From NCBI GenBank assembly GCA_032164245.1, contig JAVMKO010000003.1, positions 89,589,890 to 89,653,889 on the forward strand: DNA of 64,000 nucleotides, read 5' to 3'. How positions within the stretch are numbered: the first letter of the stretch is position 1; each line of letters opens with the position of its first letter. The stretch comes from Sternotherus odoratus (Eukaryota; Chordata; Testudines; Kinosternidae). This document shows, one piece after another, positions 49,620 through 60,829 of the stretch. The notes beneath the pieces were generated by a model. It did not search any database and was not told the DNA's origin. It worked only from the letters and a program-made list of their open reading frames with translations. The translations under genes were made by a program, and so were the position numbers.

Positions 49620-50025
49620 TGCAATATGTAGCTGTTCACAACATTTTTATCAGTGGCCTGGAAGAAAACATAAAATTATCACTGGTAGAGTATGTCGATG
49701 ACACAAAATTTGAGGCAATGGTAAATAATGAAGAGGACAAGTCACATTGCTTGCACCCATATTGATCTAAATCAGTATGTTTTAGTATGCCTAACTCTAA
49801 ATGTATCCATATAGGAACAAAGAATGTAGGGCCATACTTACCGGACCGTGGGGTGTGTGTCTGTGTCTAACTTGGAAAGCAATGACTCTGTAAAAGATAT
49901 AGTAGTCATGGTGGATAATCCGCTGAGCATGAGCTCCCAGTATGACGCTGTGGCCAAAAGAACTAATATGAACCTGGGATGCATAAACAAGATCTCATCT
50001 CAATAGGAACTAGTTGTACTATATT
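49620..50025 (+). mobile_element. CR1 LINE ORF2 fragment (degenerate)
   Basis: The + strand reads near 49650-49740 as a CR1 reverse-transcriptase core in which the catalytic YADD has become YVDD (around 'gtagagtatgtcgatgacac'), followed by NNEED. Downstream 'gctgtggccaaaagaactaa' and 'ctgggatgcataaac' match CR1 order. Many stops; 5' and 3' truncated. It ends close to the exon 6 acceptor without disrupting it. Confidence 0.75.
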
Positions 50026-50083
50026 CCGGGGGAGGGGGAGAATGTGTTTCTTTTGTTTAAGATGGAAATGTTTTCCCCTTCAG

Positions 50084-50147
50084 GTCATCCAAATCTCATC
50101 CAGGACCTGTTGTCCATATTAGTGACAATCCAATGGATGAAGGAAAG
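50084..50147 (+). CDS. STXBP5: STXBP5 coding exon 6
   Basis: 64 nt: one base completing Leu190, then residues 191-211 (SSKSHPGPVVHISDNPMDEG, then K). Acceptor CAG 50081-50083 after 'ttttccccttc'; donor GTATGT at 50148. SSKSHPGPVVHISDNPMDEGK is the STXBP5 version as I recall it (STXBP5L: STKTHPGPVVHLSDSPRDEGK). Phase 0 at the 3' end. Confidence 0.97.
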
Positions 50148-50463
50148 GTATGTTGAATTTGAAAATTGTATTAATGAAAAATTTCAAAGAGCAAGATTGA
50201 GATATGAAAGTGTATTTATTTATCTTAAAAAGAAAGAAACCAAAGGCAACCTGATATAAGTGCTTTGAATTTTGAGGAAGTACTCAAGGAAATGAGGATA
50301 CATCAAGGATATCCAGGCCTAGGCGAAGCCCAGAAGTACTGAGATAGGCATATTAAAAAGGCATGAAGGGTTTGATCAGATGAGCTGTTTGGGCTAAACA
50401 AAGTGAGTGTGTGTTCTGAAGCAAGGATGAAAGCAGAGATAGGAGGAAGGTTAGCTGTGAAGA
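50148..50463 (+). other. STXBP5: STXBP5 intron 6, proximal part
   Basis: Short stretch before the hAT MITE. Read-through of exon 6 gives an open frame to 50259, not expected to be used. Confidence 0.6.
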
Positions 50464-50471
50464 TCCTAGAA

Positions 50472-51228
50472 CGGGTGGACACACTACAGCCCACGGGCCC
50501 CTCCTAACCAGCCCCTGAGCTCCTGGCCGAGGAGGCTCCCCCAGCCCCTCCTCTGTTGTCCCCCTCCTGGGCAGCGCTGCAATGGCATGGCTGGTTCTGG
50601 TGGTGCTGTGCACTCTGGGGAGGGGGGGGAGGGGCAGTGTAGCTGGCTCCGGCGGGCTGTGCGGTTGCCAGACACGCTGCCCTGAGTGGCATAGTGAGGA
50701 GGCTGGGCCGGGAGGTTGGATAAGGGTCAGGAGGTTCCACGGGACGGTCAGGGGGCGGAGTTTCTGGGGTGGTGGTCAGGGGATGAGGAACGGGGGGGGG
50801 GGTGGATAAGGCATGAGAGTCTCTGGAGTCTGTCAGGGGGCGAGGGTGTGGATAGGAGTCGAGGTAATCGGGGGACAGGGAGCAGGGGGGTTGGGTAGGG
50901 GTTGGGATCCTGGGGGGGCAGTTATGGTGGAGGTGGTCAGGAGGGGGTGGTAAGGGAACAAAGAGAAGGGGGGTTTAGATAGGGGGTAGAGTCCTGTGGG
51001 AGGTGGTTTGGGGCAGAGGTTCTCTGGAGGGGGGTCAGAGGACAAGGAGCAGGGGGGATTGGATGGACCAGGGTTCTGAGGGGGACAGTCAGGGAGTGGG
51101 AAGTGGGAGGGAGTCAGATGGGGGCGGGGGCCAGGCTTTTTTGGGGGGCACAATCTTCCCTAACCGGCCCTCCGTACAATTTCGCTACCTCAGTATGGCC
51201 CTCGGGCCAGAAAGTTTGCCCATGCCTG
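50472..51228. mobile_element. hAT MITE with G-rich core
   Basis: 757 bp between exact 8-bp duplications TCCTAGAA (50464-50471 and 51229-51236). The right end, ...AAGTTTGCCCATGCCTG, matches the CAGGGGTGGGCAAAC family; the left end (CGGGTGGACACACTACAG) has decayed. The core is strongly G-rich on the + strand ('gtcaggggg' units), so all long frames within are artefacts. No transposase. Confidence 0.85.
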
Positions 51229-51236
51229 TCCTAGAA

Positions 51237-51740
51237 GGTATAAATGAGGAAGGAGTTTACTGTGATGGGCAATAGGGAGATAGTGAAAGAAAATGGAAAG
51301 GCTGAAAACAGTCAGAGGCAAGATGGATAAACTTTAGCATGTGCTTTTTAGGGCTGCTGTCATCAGTGACAGATTTTATAAAATGTTTAGTGGATTTGGA
51401 ATCACTAAAAGCAGCTGGTGCCTTTGGATAATACAGGTAACACATGTCCATTCATCCACTTGCCATGCTGTAGGAACAGCGCAGAGGCATTGAGTAACTT
51501 GTCTTCCTCCTTACTGATCAGTGCTTTTCACCTCCTGCTGTCCTCAACAATATTTCTCCTTGCAGGACCTCCATCCTTTGCAGAACTAGGTAGTCCAGTG
51601 CTTTTTTTTGGTAGCAGCCAGAAGGGAATGTCACAATTCTGCTACCACTAGGGTACAGAAGAATGCATCATGTTTTGTGTGCCTATAGGAAGGAAAAGAA
51701 AAGTAAAGGGGACAGAGAATGGTGTGTGTGGGTGTGCGCA
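51237..51740 (+). other. STXBP5: STXBP5 intron 6 segment
   Basis: Unremarkable intronic DNA ending in a short GT-rich run beside the foldback MITE. Confidence 0.5.
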
Positions 51741-51742
51741 TA

Positions 51743-52236
51743 TACCGTATTTTTCGTCTTATAGGACGCTCCGTCCTATAAGACGCACCCTCATTTTTTA
51801 ATACAAAATCCGGGAAAAAAAAAAAAAAAAAAAAAAAAAGCGCCTCGCTCTCCCGTCCCCGCCGCGCGGGCGGGCTGCCGGGAGCGTCCCGGTTCCCCCC
51901 TCCCCGCCGCGGGCGGGCTGCTGGGAGCGCGCCCGCGGCGGGGAGGGGGGAACCGGGACGCTCCCGGCAGCCCGCCCGCGCGGCGGGGACGGGAGAGCGA
52001 GGCGCTTTTTTTTTTTTTTTTTTTTGGTCCGGCGGGGAGGGGGGAACCCCGGCAGCCCGCCCGCGGCGGGGAGGGGGGAACCTCGGCAGCCCGCCCGCGT
52101 GGCGGGGACGGGAGAGCGAGGCGCTTTTTTTTTTTTTTTTTTTTTTTTTTTTGCATTCGCCCTATAAGACGCACCAACTTTTTCCCCCCCGTTTTGGGGA
52201 AGAAAAAGTGCGTCTTATAGGGCGAAAAATACGGTA
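51743..52236. mobile_element. Foldback MITE, TACCGTATTTTTCG ends
   Basis: 494 bp with inverted ends TACCGTATTTTTCG and CGAAAAATACGGTA, probably a TA target duplication plus CCGTATTTTTCG ends. Each end carries its own hairpin built on 'cttatagg' and 'cctataag' (left 51756-51786; right about 52155-52226). The centre contains a perfect long inverted repeat and a partial extra copy of its right arm (52026-52152), each bounded by A or T runs. No transposase. A 161-codon Lys/Phe/Pro-rich minus-strand frame is a low-complexity artefact. Confidence 0.88.
51815..52025. repeat. Perfect 76-bp inverted repeat with A/T-run ends
   Basis: Arms 51840-51915 and 51930-52005 are exact reverse complements (76 of 76), separated by a 14-nt loop (51916-51929). 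The arms are extended by 25 A (51815-51839) and 20 T (52006-52025), giving about 96 paired positions. The arms are over 80% G+C. DNA or RNA here should form an extremely stable hairpin. Confidence 0.95.
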
Positions 52237-53537
52237 TATGTATGCATGTGTATATATACACACACACACACACCATAATTTGTTCAGAACACCAGAGCTA
52301 TCTGAAAGTGAATAGAAGTGGAGAGTATTCCTTAAGAGATTTCAATTTCTGCTTCTTTCTAATCACCGATACAGTTCTGCATGACATGCTTGGGGAGAAG
52401 TTTGACTCAGTAATCTACCATTTCAGCTCTATACAGTGTTGTTTTTTTTTAAACTTTTTTTTAACTGGAATTCCTTGCTCTACTTTGCAACATTAAAGTT
52501 AAAGATTAATGCATTATTTCACATCGGAGTGGTTCTGATAGATTAGAGGGATCAGTAGCAAGTGGTGCCGAGAGAGAGAGAGCGCTTATCTGTGTGGGGT
52601 GAACTCCCACAGAACAAAAGACCATCACAAATCTCACCACCTTCTGCTCCCAGGGCAAGGTGCACTTCTTTGACCTTGCATGTTTTTTTCCAGCCTTAGT
52701 TCTGCATCAAACATGTAGAAGTGTATACATTTTAAAAACATTCTCCCAAAATTAAACCTTCTGAAAATGCTGGAGAGCATACACAAATATACCTCCTGGG
52801 GAGATGATGAGAAAGAGAAAACAAGCCACACATGACAGTTACATATTCTGTGACACGACTAATTACTAGAAGATATACCCGTAAAGAGGAGATTTACATT
52901 TCTACCTATTCAGGATCTGTCCATACAGACAACTATCATGCTTAAGAAAAGTTTAGATGTATTTGTAGTAGAATTGGTTGTTTGGGAAGGAACTTTACTT
53001 TAAAAGTGAGCAAAGTGGTTGGCCAACAGTCCTTTAAACCTAATTTTGAGAAAATGCATGCTGACCAGAGAGAGAAGCAGGAGTCAAGAAAAAGCATTCC
53101 GCACCATACAAATTTTATTAAAATTATCTATTTTCAATTGCATACAATCATTGTTAATTAGTTAATGGAATAAATAAAAAATGTACGGTTAAGAACTCCA
53201 TTGTACCCCAAAATATAAGTAAAAATATTGTCTTCCATCACAATATTAATGTACATGCTTAATTATGAAACTTTGGCTTGAACATGGTTTGGTAATGTAG
53301 TACTCTGGTATTAAATGTGAATATTTTGTGATTACAGAAATTTGGATGATGCAATAGACGTTAGATAGCCCAAGAGTTATCTTTTGAGACCATGTATCTG
53401 CTGTGTAATAGTGAAGTAGTTTTAATAGTTTTAGAACTTTTGTTATGGAGTTGTCATGGGACAAGTGCACCTCATCCTCTCTTAGGCTGAGATAGTGTAA
53501 TAAATTTCCCCACAGTTGCATCCTTATGACCACCCTT
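52237..53537 (+). other. STXBP5: STXBP5 intron 6 segment
   Basis: Starts with (CA)n at about 52257-52273; otherwise plain intronic DNA. Confidence 0.5.
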
Positions 53538-54505
53538 TGTCATGGGGTGGTGAGGACTAATAGTTAGTCAATATGTCAGTCTCTCCTCTCAAGGGTATGT
53601 GGCCCAATGGCCAGTTAGGGTGACAGCCCCTTCCCAAAGGGTTGTAGGGCCCAATTGCCCAAATAAAAATGGTTTTCTTGTTCAGCCAGGGTATATCACC
53701 TAGTGATCAGATTCAGTGTGGCCAGTTGGCTCAGCAAGGCAGTATAAGAATCAGTAGGGCCACCATATCTCAGGGCTCCGTGGCTCAATGGACAAAACCA
53801 ATAGGGCCTCCCCCTCTTGGAGCCACCTGGCCTAGTGGTCAGAGTCAGGGTAGCTGCCTGGCTCAGCAAGACTGTGTGGCTTAGTGGCAGGAGTCAGTAG
53901 GGCTGCCCCCTCTCGCAGAGTCAGTCTAACTGCCCATGTCAATAGGGCTGTAAGGCCTAGCAAACAGAGTCTGTATGACCTTCCAGTTCAGATAGGCTGT
54001 ATGGCCTAGGAGTCAGATTCAGTGGGGCTGCCCTTTTTCAGGGCTGTATGGTCTACTAGCCAGAATGAGTGTAGCTGCCCCTTCAAGTGTGCTGGTCAGC
54101 GAGGATTCTGCCTATAATATGTTGACTCCCTCAGCACTACAACTGGTCTCCCTGAGCTACTTCCTATCCGGTTCCTGATACCGGGATCCTAGCGTCTCCG
54201 TGGGCTCTGAGCTCCTTGATTGGGGCAGCTGTGCCACTCCTTGAGCATCCTCTGGAGTCTCAGCGTCCCTACCTCCATCTGTCTGGGACTTCTGCGATTC
54301 CTGGGCTGGCGCGTGCAACGTGCATTCTCTCTCTTTGGCAGTCTGCGCTGAATGAGTGAGCTGCTCCCTTTTATGCCTATTCTACAGCTGGAGCATGCCC
54401 AGCAGGGCTGCAGGGACATGGGCTCCTCAGGCCAGAGAGTGAGGTTAACCCTCACAGTACCAGTGCAGGGCAAGTGAGCCTCATTACGTGGAGGATTCCT
54501 TGTCA
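53538..54505 (-). mobile_element. LTR-like repeat with internal minisatellite
   Basis: About 970 bp with TG...CA outer bases and a TATA-like 'ggcataaaaggg' on the minus strand near 54368-54379. From about 53590 to 54090, units of roughly 40-90 bp with 'gggctgtatggcctag' and 'gtcagagtcag' motifs repeat imperfectly. No convincing 5-bp target duplication was found, so the limits are approximate and LTR identity is inferred. The minus-strand 105-codon frame (54189-54506) has no viral domain. Confidence 0.5.
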
Positions 54506-54631
54506 CGGGTAGGAATAAAGATACAAGAGGGTGGCTCCATTGTTACTGCTGTATCTACTTCATAGAACGAGAATTACAGATATTTCAAGTAACTTTCTTT
54601 CCGTCAATGTTCTTTACTCTGATTATTGCAG

Positions 54632-54715
54632 CTTCTGATTGGCTATGAGTCTGGAATAGTAGTAATATGGGACCTCAAGTCAAAGAAGGCAGATTACAGA
54701 TACACACATGATGAG
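54632..54715 (+). CDS. STXBP5: STXBP5 coding exon 7 (last in window)
   Basis: 84 nt, phase 0 to 0, encoding residues 212-239 (LLIGYESGIVVIWDLKSKKA, then DYRYTHDE). 'SGIVVIWDLKS' is a WD40 repeat ending with the Trp-Asp pair (224-225). Acceptor GCAG at 54628-54631; donor GTAATG at 54716. The next exon expected for STXBP5 begins AIHSVAWHHEGKQ, and I do not find it before 64000. Confidence 0.97.
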
Positions 54716-55690
54716 GTAATGACATTATTCTTCAGTTGACTGATTTGCAGTTCTGTTCCAATGTTTTTGTGTGTGTTTTTTTCCTATTGTGATTGTCATT
54801 AAATATTGGCAATGTGTTGTATGTTTGAACACTGGTGTTTAGAAGTGAATACTCGTAACTGTTTAATACCTTTGTAAGTGAATCTGTACTGTCAATTGCA
54901 AGGATAGCATTTGCTTCTAAACATTTTGCTATATTAAAATCATTTTTTTATTCTTTTGCTGTGGTTTGGTAAATACAACTCGTGTTTAGAATGCTTACAA
55001 TACTTTCAATTACTCTAAATTTCCTGCAACTGAAAATTTTTATTGTGAAAAATAGGAAAAAATAGCCCATAATTCTGTGCAGTTATGAAAATTTAAATAT
55101 ATAAAACCTTACAAATATATTATTATAGATATGAATATCTATGATCTAAAATAAAATCACTATTTATAGTTCATGGGCCAAGTCCACAAAAGATGGTACA
55201 AGGGTGTGAAGTACTCTTTCCTGTGTCAGCTAAGGCCATTGTACTCCAGGCCATAAAGGAGTGTTTTTCTTCCATTCTCTGATGGGGTTTGCATCAGGGA
55301 GACTGTTTCAATATCCTTATTTATTGACAAAAATTAAACCAATGGAATCTTGCGAAGGGAGGTGGTGATTTTGTGCAGTTTAACACCATCCTGGCAATGC
55401 TTACTTTTTGGGACTCTGCCTCACATTTTCATGTCTGCATAAGACCCATGCAGTCCCCATTCAGGTGGATTTGTGACTAGTTTGCACGTCCTGTTGTGTA
55501 ATTTTAGCCACCAAAGCCTTCCAGCATAGTTTGTACTGGTAAGTATAAAGCATCCGTCTTGCATCTATCTCATGTTTAACTAAAAAGAGAAAAGCAGAGA
55601 CAAATATTTATAGTTCTCAGATTTTCTTCTCCCAGATTCAGCAGAAGGGCCAGGCTGCAAGTGAAATGCAGCTACTGCCTGCCTCAGCTG
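54716..55690 (+). other. STXBP5: STXBP5 intron 7, proximal part
   Basis: AT-rich intronic DNA; nothing recognised. Confidence 0.5.
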
Positions 55691-55699
55691 TTAGGTCTG

Positions 55700-55990
55700 T
55701 ACTGCAATTGGGAGGTGTGATTGCAGTACAGGTAGACATATGTAGGCTAGCTTTGATCTAACAATATCAAGCTTTGAACTAACGCTAGTTTGAGTAATAA
55801 TAGCAATGAAACCACAGCAGCACAGCTCATCCTCTCATACCCAGGGTTTGCAGAAAGCAATGCTGTCACATTTTCACTGCTATTGTTGTTTGAGGTAACT
55901 TTGACCTAGTTAGGTCTAGCTAGCTTGGGTATGTCTACACATGTGGCAATCATACCTCCCAGTTGCTGTATAGACATGCTCTCAAACCTG
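55700..55990. repeat. MITE-like repeat with 31-nt inverted arms
   Basis: The arm at 55732-55762 and the arm at 55909-55939 are imperfect reverse complements (gtagacata... and ...tatgtctac) enclosing about 146 bp. A following 'tgtatagacatgc' gives a second inverted copy. This resembles the tgtctacac-ended MITEs of sauropsids. Outer limits uncertain. Confidence 0.5.
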
Positions 55991-56189
55991 CTGGGATGTA
56001 CCATGGGGAAGCTAAGGTAATGCTTCCTCTAAGATGCACTTCTGGTTTGTAGATGAGAGTTGGGTCAAGCAACAGATGGAGAAGTAAATTTGTCTTTGTC
56101 TATCTCACAGTCCTAATTGGCTGTAGAAAAGTGGAGGGCTCATTTGGAACTCCACCTCAGATACTTTTCAGGTTGGGAAGGAGACCTGG

Positions 56190-56420
56190 CCAGATTGCAG
56201 GTAAAGAATCAACCTAAACTCCCATCTCCCATATAACACAGTGCTCCACATATAGTAAACACTGTACATCAGTCCTGTGAGGGATTGTAATTGATATGAA
56301 ATCTTTATCCTATTTTATAGATGAAAATGTGTCAGAGAAATTACTTGCCCATGTTCATATGGCTATTGTTTTGCAGGACTGATACTGGAACTCAGGAGTT
56401 CCTGACTGTTATGTATTTAT
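56190..56420. repeat. Old SINE/CR1-tail-like fragment
   Basis: 'tattttatagatgaaaatgtg ... agagaaattacttgcccat' followed by 'gatactggaactcaggagtt' recalls the conserved portion of ancient amniote repeats (compare 24250-24415). Degenerate. Confidence 0.45.
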
Positions 56421-57349
56421 ATTCCTAGAATGTGGACTGCCTCTGGAGCTGCTAGTTAAGCTATTAGTTTGGACTTCTCATGACCTAGTCATGACCATAA
56501 AAACCTTAGTATCTTTCAGCTTTTACAAAAGTTTTGATAGATATATATTTTTAGTCTAGTGCTATAGCAAATGAGTCTAATCTATATGTGAATCTAAAAT
56601 TGACATTCTAACAGCTTACTCATTTAGAATCACAGTATAAATTTGTAGGTACGAAAATATATTTACTGTTCATATTTTTCATGCAAGAAAATCATGAAAT
56701 ATAGAGAATTAAGTTTGTTTATACTTTCACAATCTTTGTGTCTGTTTTCTATATTGTGCGTTACCACAAAGCAGAGGGACAGAAAAAATTGAAAATTTTT
56801 ATATTGAGAGCTCTCAATACATTTTAGAATATTCACCATAAAAGAGTGAAAACAAATTTACCATAAGGCAGGTAGAATTCCTTCCTCTACAAACTTTCCC
56901 TGTACCTTGTTAAATTAAATCACTTGTCCCTATAGCACATTGTTTGCTCAACTAGTGAACTTTCTGCATCGTTCTCCGTTTTCAGGTCACGTGACTTAGT
57001 GATTGATGTGAATTGAGCCCAATTGAGAATCTAGCTTCAAGGCAAGCTATTAAGTGATTGACATACATGTCTTGAGTGTATTTATAATCATGCCTTAAGG
57101 TATTACAGGCTCCACTTAGCTGCGTAACCATTTTTCTTTTGATTCCTTGTTTTTGCATATTTTAGGTTTTGTTCTCTGATGAAATTTTTAAGTTTTTGGT
57201 AAAATGTGATATTTGCTCTGAGACTTCATGTTGTAGCTTGGTAATTTAATCTAAAAAGATAGAATAGAAATTATTTTTTTTATTTTTTTTGGTTAAAAGC
57301 TATAAAAAGTTCACCTTTGCTACAACTGTTTTTTTCTGCACATAAAAAT

Positions 57350-57590
57350 CAGGGCCAGTGTTAGGGGGTAGCAAGCAGGGCAGTTGCCCGGGGCCTCATG
57401 CCACAGGGGTCCCTGCGAAGTTAAGTTGCTCAGGCTTTGGCTTCAGCCCCACGTGGCAGGGCTCATGGTGCTGGCCTTCAGCCCCCCTACAGCGCGGCTT
57501 TGGCTTTTTTTCCCCTGGGCTCCTGCAAGACTAACACTGGCCCTGTTTGGCAGGGGCCCCAGAACCCAGGGGTTGAGAACCACTGATCTA
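57350..57590. mobile_element. hAT-like mosaic
   Basis: CAGGGCCAGTGTTAG (57350-57364) is matched by CTAACACTGGCCCTG ending at 57545. Beyond this lies a second right-end motif, 'ggggttgagaaccactg', ending at about 57593. The 8-bp flanks do not match, so this is probably two overlapping or rearranged hAT MITEs. The 74-codon frame inside is not a gene. Confidence 0.55.
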
Positions 57591-59049
57591 GTTAACACTC
57601 TAGGCTAAAAACAGTCTGGAATACTGTTACTTATGGGCTGAGATGGCCAGTGTATTATTTGCTTTGGAGAGAACTGTGATGCAGTGGGTGTTTAATATAT
57701 CTCTTCTACCATCAAGAATGTGTAGGAAAGTCCCTTTTGTAAGTTAGGGTTGGGAACAATCTAAATCTATAGTGATTTTCTATCCTGCAATCTCTAGCCT
57801 TTTTTAGTTTAAATTAAGTGTAAAATATTTCCTTACTCAGAGGACTCTCATTCCAATAATGTTATGCAGACAAATGTAAACATCATAACTGCTGAAGTAC
57901 TATAATCAGTATTGGCGTAGATAATAGATTAGACACTGAAGTTCAGTATAGCGGTGCCCATGTGAAAAAATAAGAGCATGGCTTTTAGGGTAGATTGCCG
58001 AGCAATGACTTTTTGGGGAAAACGTTTTAAAATGTCTGAGCAAAAGAATTCTAGATCTTGGCTAGACCTCAGCTGTGGGGGCAGGAGGGTATGTATCTAT
58101 ATGACCTCTTGAGGTTCCTTCCAGCCCTATTTTATAATTGTATGTAAGGTAGATATATCCTGATCTTTTAAAATAAAGAAAATAATTTGTCTGGGTAGGT
58201 TTTGGGTCCGTTCCAGCAACTATTTCTTCCCCTAAGAGGAGGAAAAATATGTAATGTAGCAATTTGTTAGCTCATTCCTTCTTGTGCAATATTAGTTAGA
58301 TACCTTTCCTCCATGGACAAGGTGCTTGTATGTCATGTTTTAAGGACAGCGATTCCTTCAGTTTATAACTTGGTTTCAGTATTGCTAATCAAATTTTCTC
58401 TGGATTTGGGGAAGCCTGCATATGCAAAAGAGAAATTTAATGCTGTTGTACATATTGCATCAACAAATTAGAACAGCCTATGCAGAAGTGAATGGTGGAT
58501 AGAAAGCTTCTCTTGATTACTGCAGTCAGAGTACGTTCAATATTGCACTGGATTGATGATTTTGGAGAATCTTAATCGGAGGGTAAAAGATTCAAAAGGA
58601 GAGTAACTGGATGATGATTTGATGTCTTATTTTGGTGTTGCATCTTCAGTTTTCTGAATTTTTATTGTGAGCTATTTGAGTGTTTCTTGACCATACTTAT
58701 TTTTTCTCTTTTTTTCAAAACCTCAATTTTGAAGTTAGCTGCTAGAATAGGAAAATATTAACTCCAACAAATGGCGAGTCATTGAGAGAGTAAATATGGA
58801 ACCTCACAATGTCATTTTGCTACTCTGTTACAGGTGGCTGGTTTGAAAAAGTCTATATAAATGTGCTCTTGTTTGTGCTTTTAGTTAATATGGCATTGTT
58901 CCTAATAAGGTCAATAATACAATAATGTATATGGCTGAAACTATTTTTAATTTGACAGTATTGGCTTGTCAATGTTTATAAGCAGTCTCTCTCAAAAACA
59001 TAACTGCACCAAATCTGCTCAGCACACTGTGAAAGTTCATATGGTAGTT
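57591..59049 (+). other. STXBP5: STXBP5 intron 7 segment
   Basis: AT-rich DNA; no exon and no element recognised. Confidence 0.45.
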
Positions 59050-60829
59050 TTCATCGTGTAGATTGTGGGTCATATATGTAACTTCTTCTTCGAGAGATGT
59101 CCCCGTGGGTGCTCCACTTCAGGTCAAGGTTCATCCCAGTGCCTTTGATCAGAGATTTCTACAGCAGTAGCTCTAGGGGCTGCGCACGCACTATGCCTGC
59201 CTCTTGTCAATGTTTGAACAGCATGTGCACAGCCCCAGCTCCTCAGTTCCTTCTCTACCGTCCCCAGCTAGAGATGGAGTTCAGCAGTGGGCTGTCAGAC
59301 TAGATAGTTACTTTGTTTCTTCATTTAGTTACATAGTTGTAGACATTAGCGTTACCAGTTAGATAAGTTACTCTAATTATTACATTTATTTATCTGAAGC
59401 AGAGAGGGGAGGGGAAAAAAATAAAAACAAAAAACTTCCATAGTTTGGATATGCCTGGCTCCCCAGGCTTCAAGACATGCACCTCCTGTAGGGATGCCAT
59501 CCCCATTTTGGATGGGCATTCCCAGTGTGTGTGCTGTTTGAGGGAGTCTCATGTACCCCAAAAATGCATCCACTGTAATAAGATGAAGGCAAGGACATGC
59601 AAGAGCAGGGAGCTCAAGCTTAGAATGCTGCTCCTAGAAAACTCACTCAGACCAGCATGTGACCCTGGCCAGCAAACTTCTGTGACACCCACCAGAGATA
59701 AAGGAAAGAGGGGAAAAAATGGCCAGCTTCCTCTCCCCTCAGAGGATGATCCCAGATAAAGTTAAAACAGGCTCTAATCTTCAGTAGCTGCTGCTCTGCC
59801 GCTCAGCTCATTGCAGGCAGCAGACACCTCAGGCACTGACCCTTTGTTAGCTGCCCCTCTCCACGGTGCTGAGGCTCAGGGCCTTCAGTTGCCTGTCTCT
59901 GTCAGCTCTCCTTCAGCCATCTCTGTCAGCAGTGTGCCCAGAGCTGCTACGGTGCAAACGTCAGCACCATCCTTTGATCCTGCGGTACTGCTTCTACAGC
60001 CACCGCTCTCCGCACCGATCCTCCTGATGTCTCTAGCCTCCTCTGAAGTGCCTACCTCAGGAACTCCTACTATCCAGAGCCAGACTACCCTCGGGTCGCC
60101 CTTTGGTGCACTAGCAAATACCGCAGCAGACTCTGCCTCCACCAGCTGCACCAACTCCTGGTCAGTCAGCACCACTGCAGTTTTTACAGCCAGAGGAATA
60201 AAGGGTGTCCCATGCTCCTGACTCTCCTCTTCTTGGCACCAGTCTGTCACCGAGACCTTTAGCACCATCTCTTCAGTAGTCCCCTACTACTTCAAGCCCC
60301 TCCAATGAAGTATGAGAGGGTGAAGAGGTGGAAGACGAAGGGGAAGGCGATTAAGAATATGATGACCAGATGATTTCCTCTCAATACTCTCCCCATATTC
60401 AGCTACCTACAACTGAGAGATGCCCTAGAGCACGATCCCCATTTCCTCAAAGCTATCCACACTGGTATGGCAATCCCTGGATGGAACCACCTATTCCCCT
60501 CTCTTTTCCCCCCCCCCTCCCATGGCGATGCCACATTGGGGTCCATTGACCTACACCACACCACACTCAGGTGTTCCGCAGGCTGCCTGAAGGAAAGCTG
60601 TCAGACCCTCCGCACTACTGGCCTATACTGAACCCCGGATAAGACCTGAAGTGGCAGCCCTCCCTACAGGGGGCACTGCCACACACCCCTCTTTTACAGC
60701 AATAACACCTCAAGATGCCCTGGTACTCCCACCACCTCCTGCTACTGATGACCTTGCTTTTATCTTTCAACTTTCAAGAGCTGTTTCAGAAAGTAGCAGA
60801 AGAGCTCAAGATCACCCTAGAGGAGGTAC
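59050..60829 (+). mobile_element. DIRS-like retroelement, gag part (broken)
   Basis: A 5' region with 'cttcttcgagagatgtccc' and 'gtgggtgctccactt', which I associate with sauropsid DIRS elements, precedes a gag-like frame at 59451-59756. That frame has C12-x2-C15, C28-x2-C31, H36 and C41-x2-C44 (numbered from the ATG at 59445). Downstream, in other frames, are Ser/Pro-rich sequence, an acidic stretch near 60310-60350, and an ELFQKVAEELKITLEEV helix near 60778-60828. The element stops there against an antisense LINE. No tyrosine recombinase or RT is visible. Class inferred from gag layout. Confidence 0.6.
59445..59759 (+). pseudogene. DIRS-like gag N-terminal fragment
   Basis: 104 codons with a cysteine-rich region (three CxxC pairs) followed by a basic stretch and an SRELKLRMLLLE helix. 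It ends at a stop before the rest of gag, which continues in another frame. Remnant coding sequence of a retroelement, not a host gene. Confidence 0.6.

Noticed and set aside
51791..52276. 161-residue Lys/Phe-rich minus-strand protein
   Set aside because: Produced by A/T runs and GC arms of the foldback MITE.
1746..54715. STXBP5L as the identity of the gene
   Set aside because: The N-terminus, VECYCQHDS, ALADD, NIHIVNVESFTLSG and SSKSHPGPVVHISDNPMDEGK favour STXBP5 from recall. Only the FNRERI segment looks STXBP5L-like.
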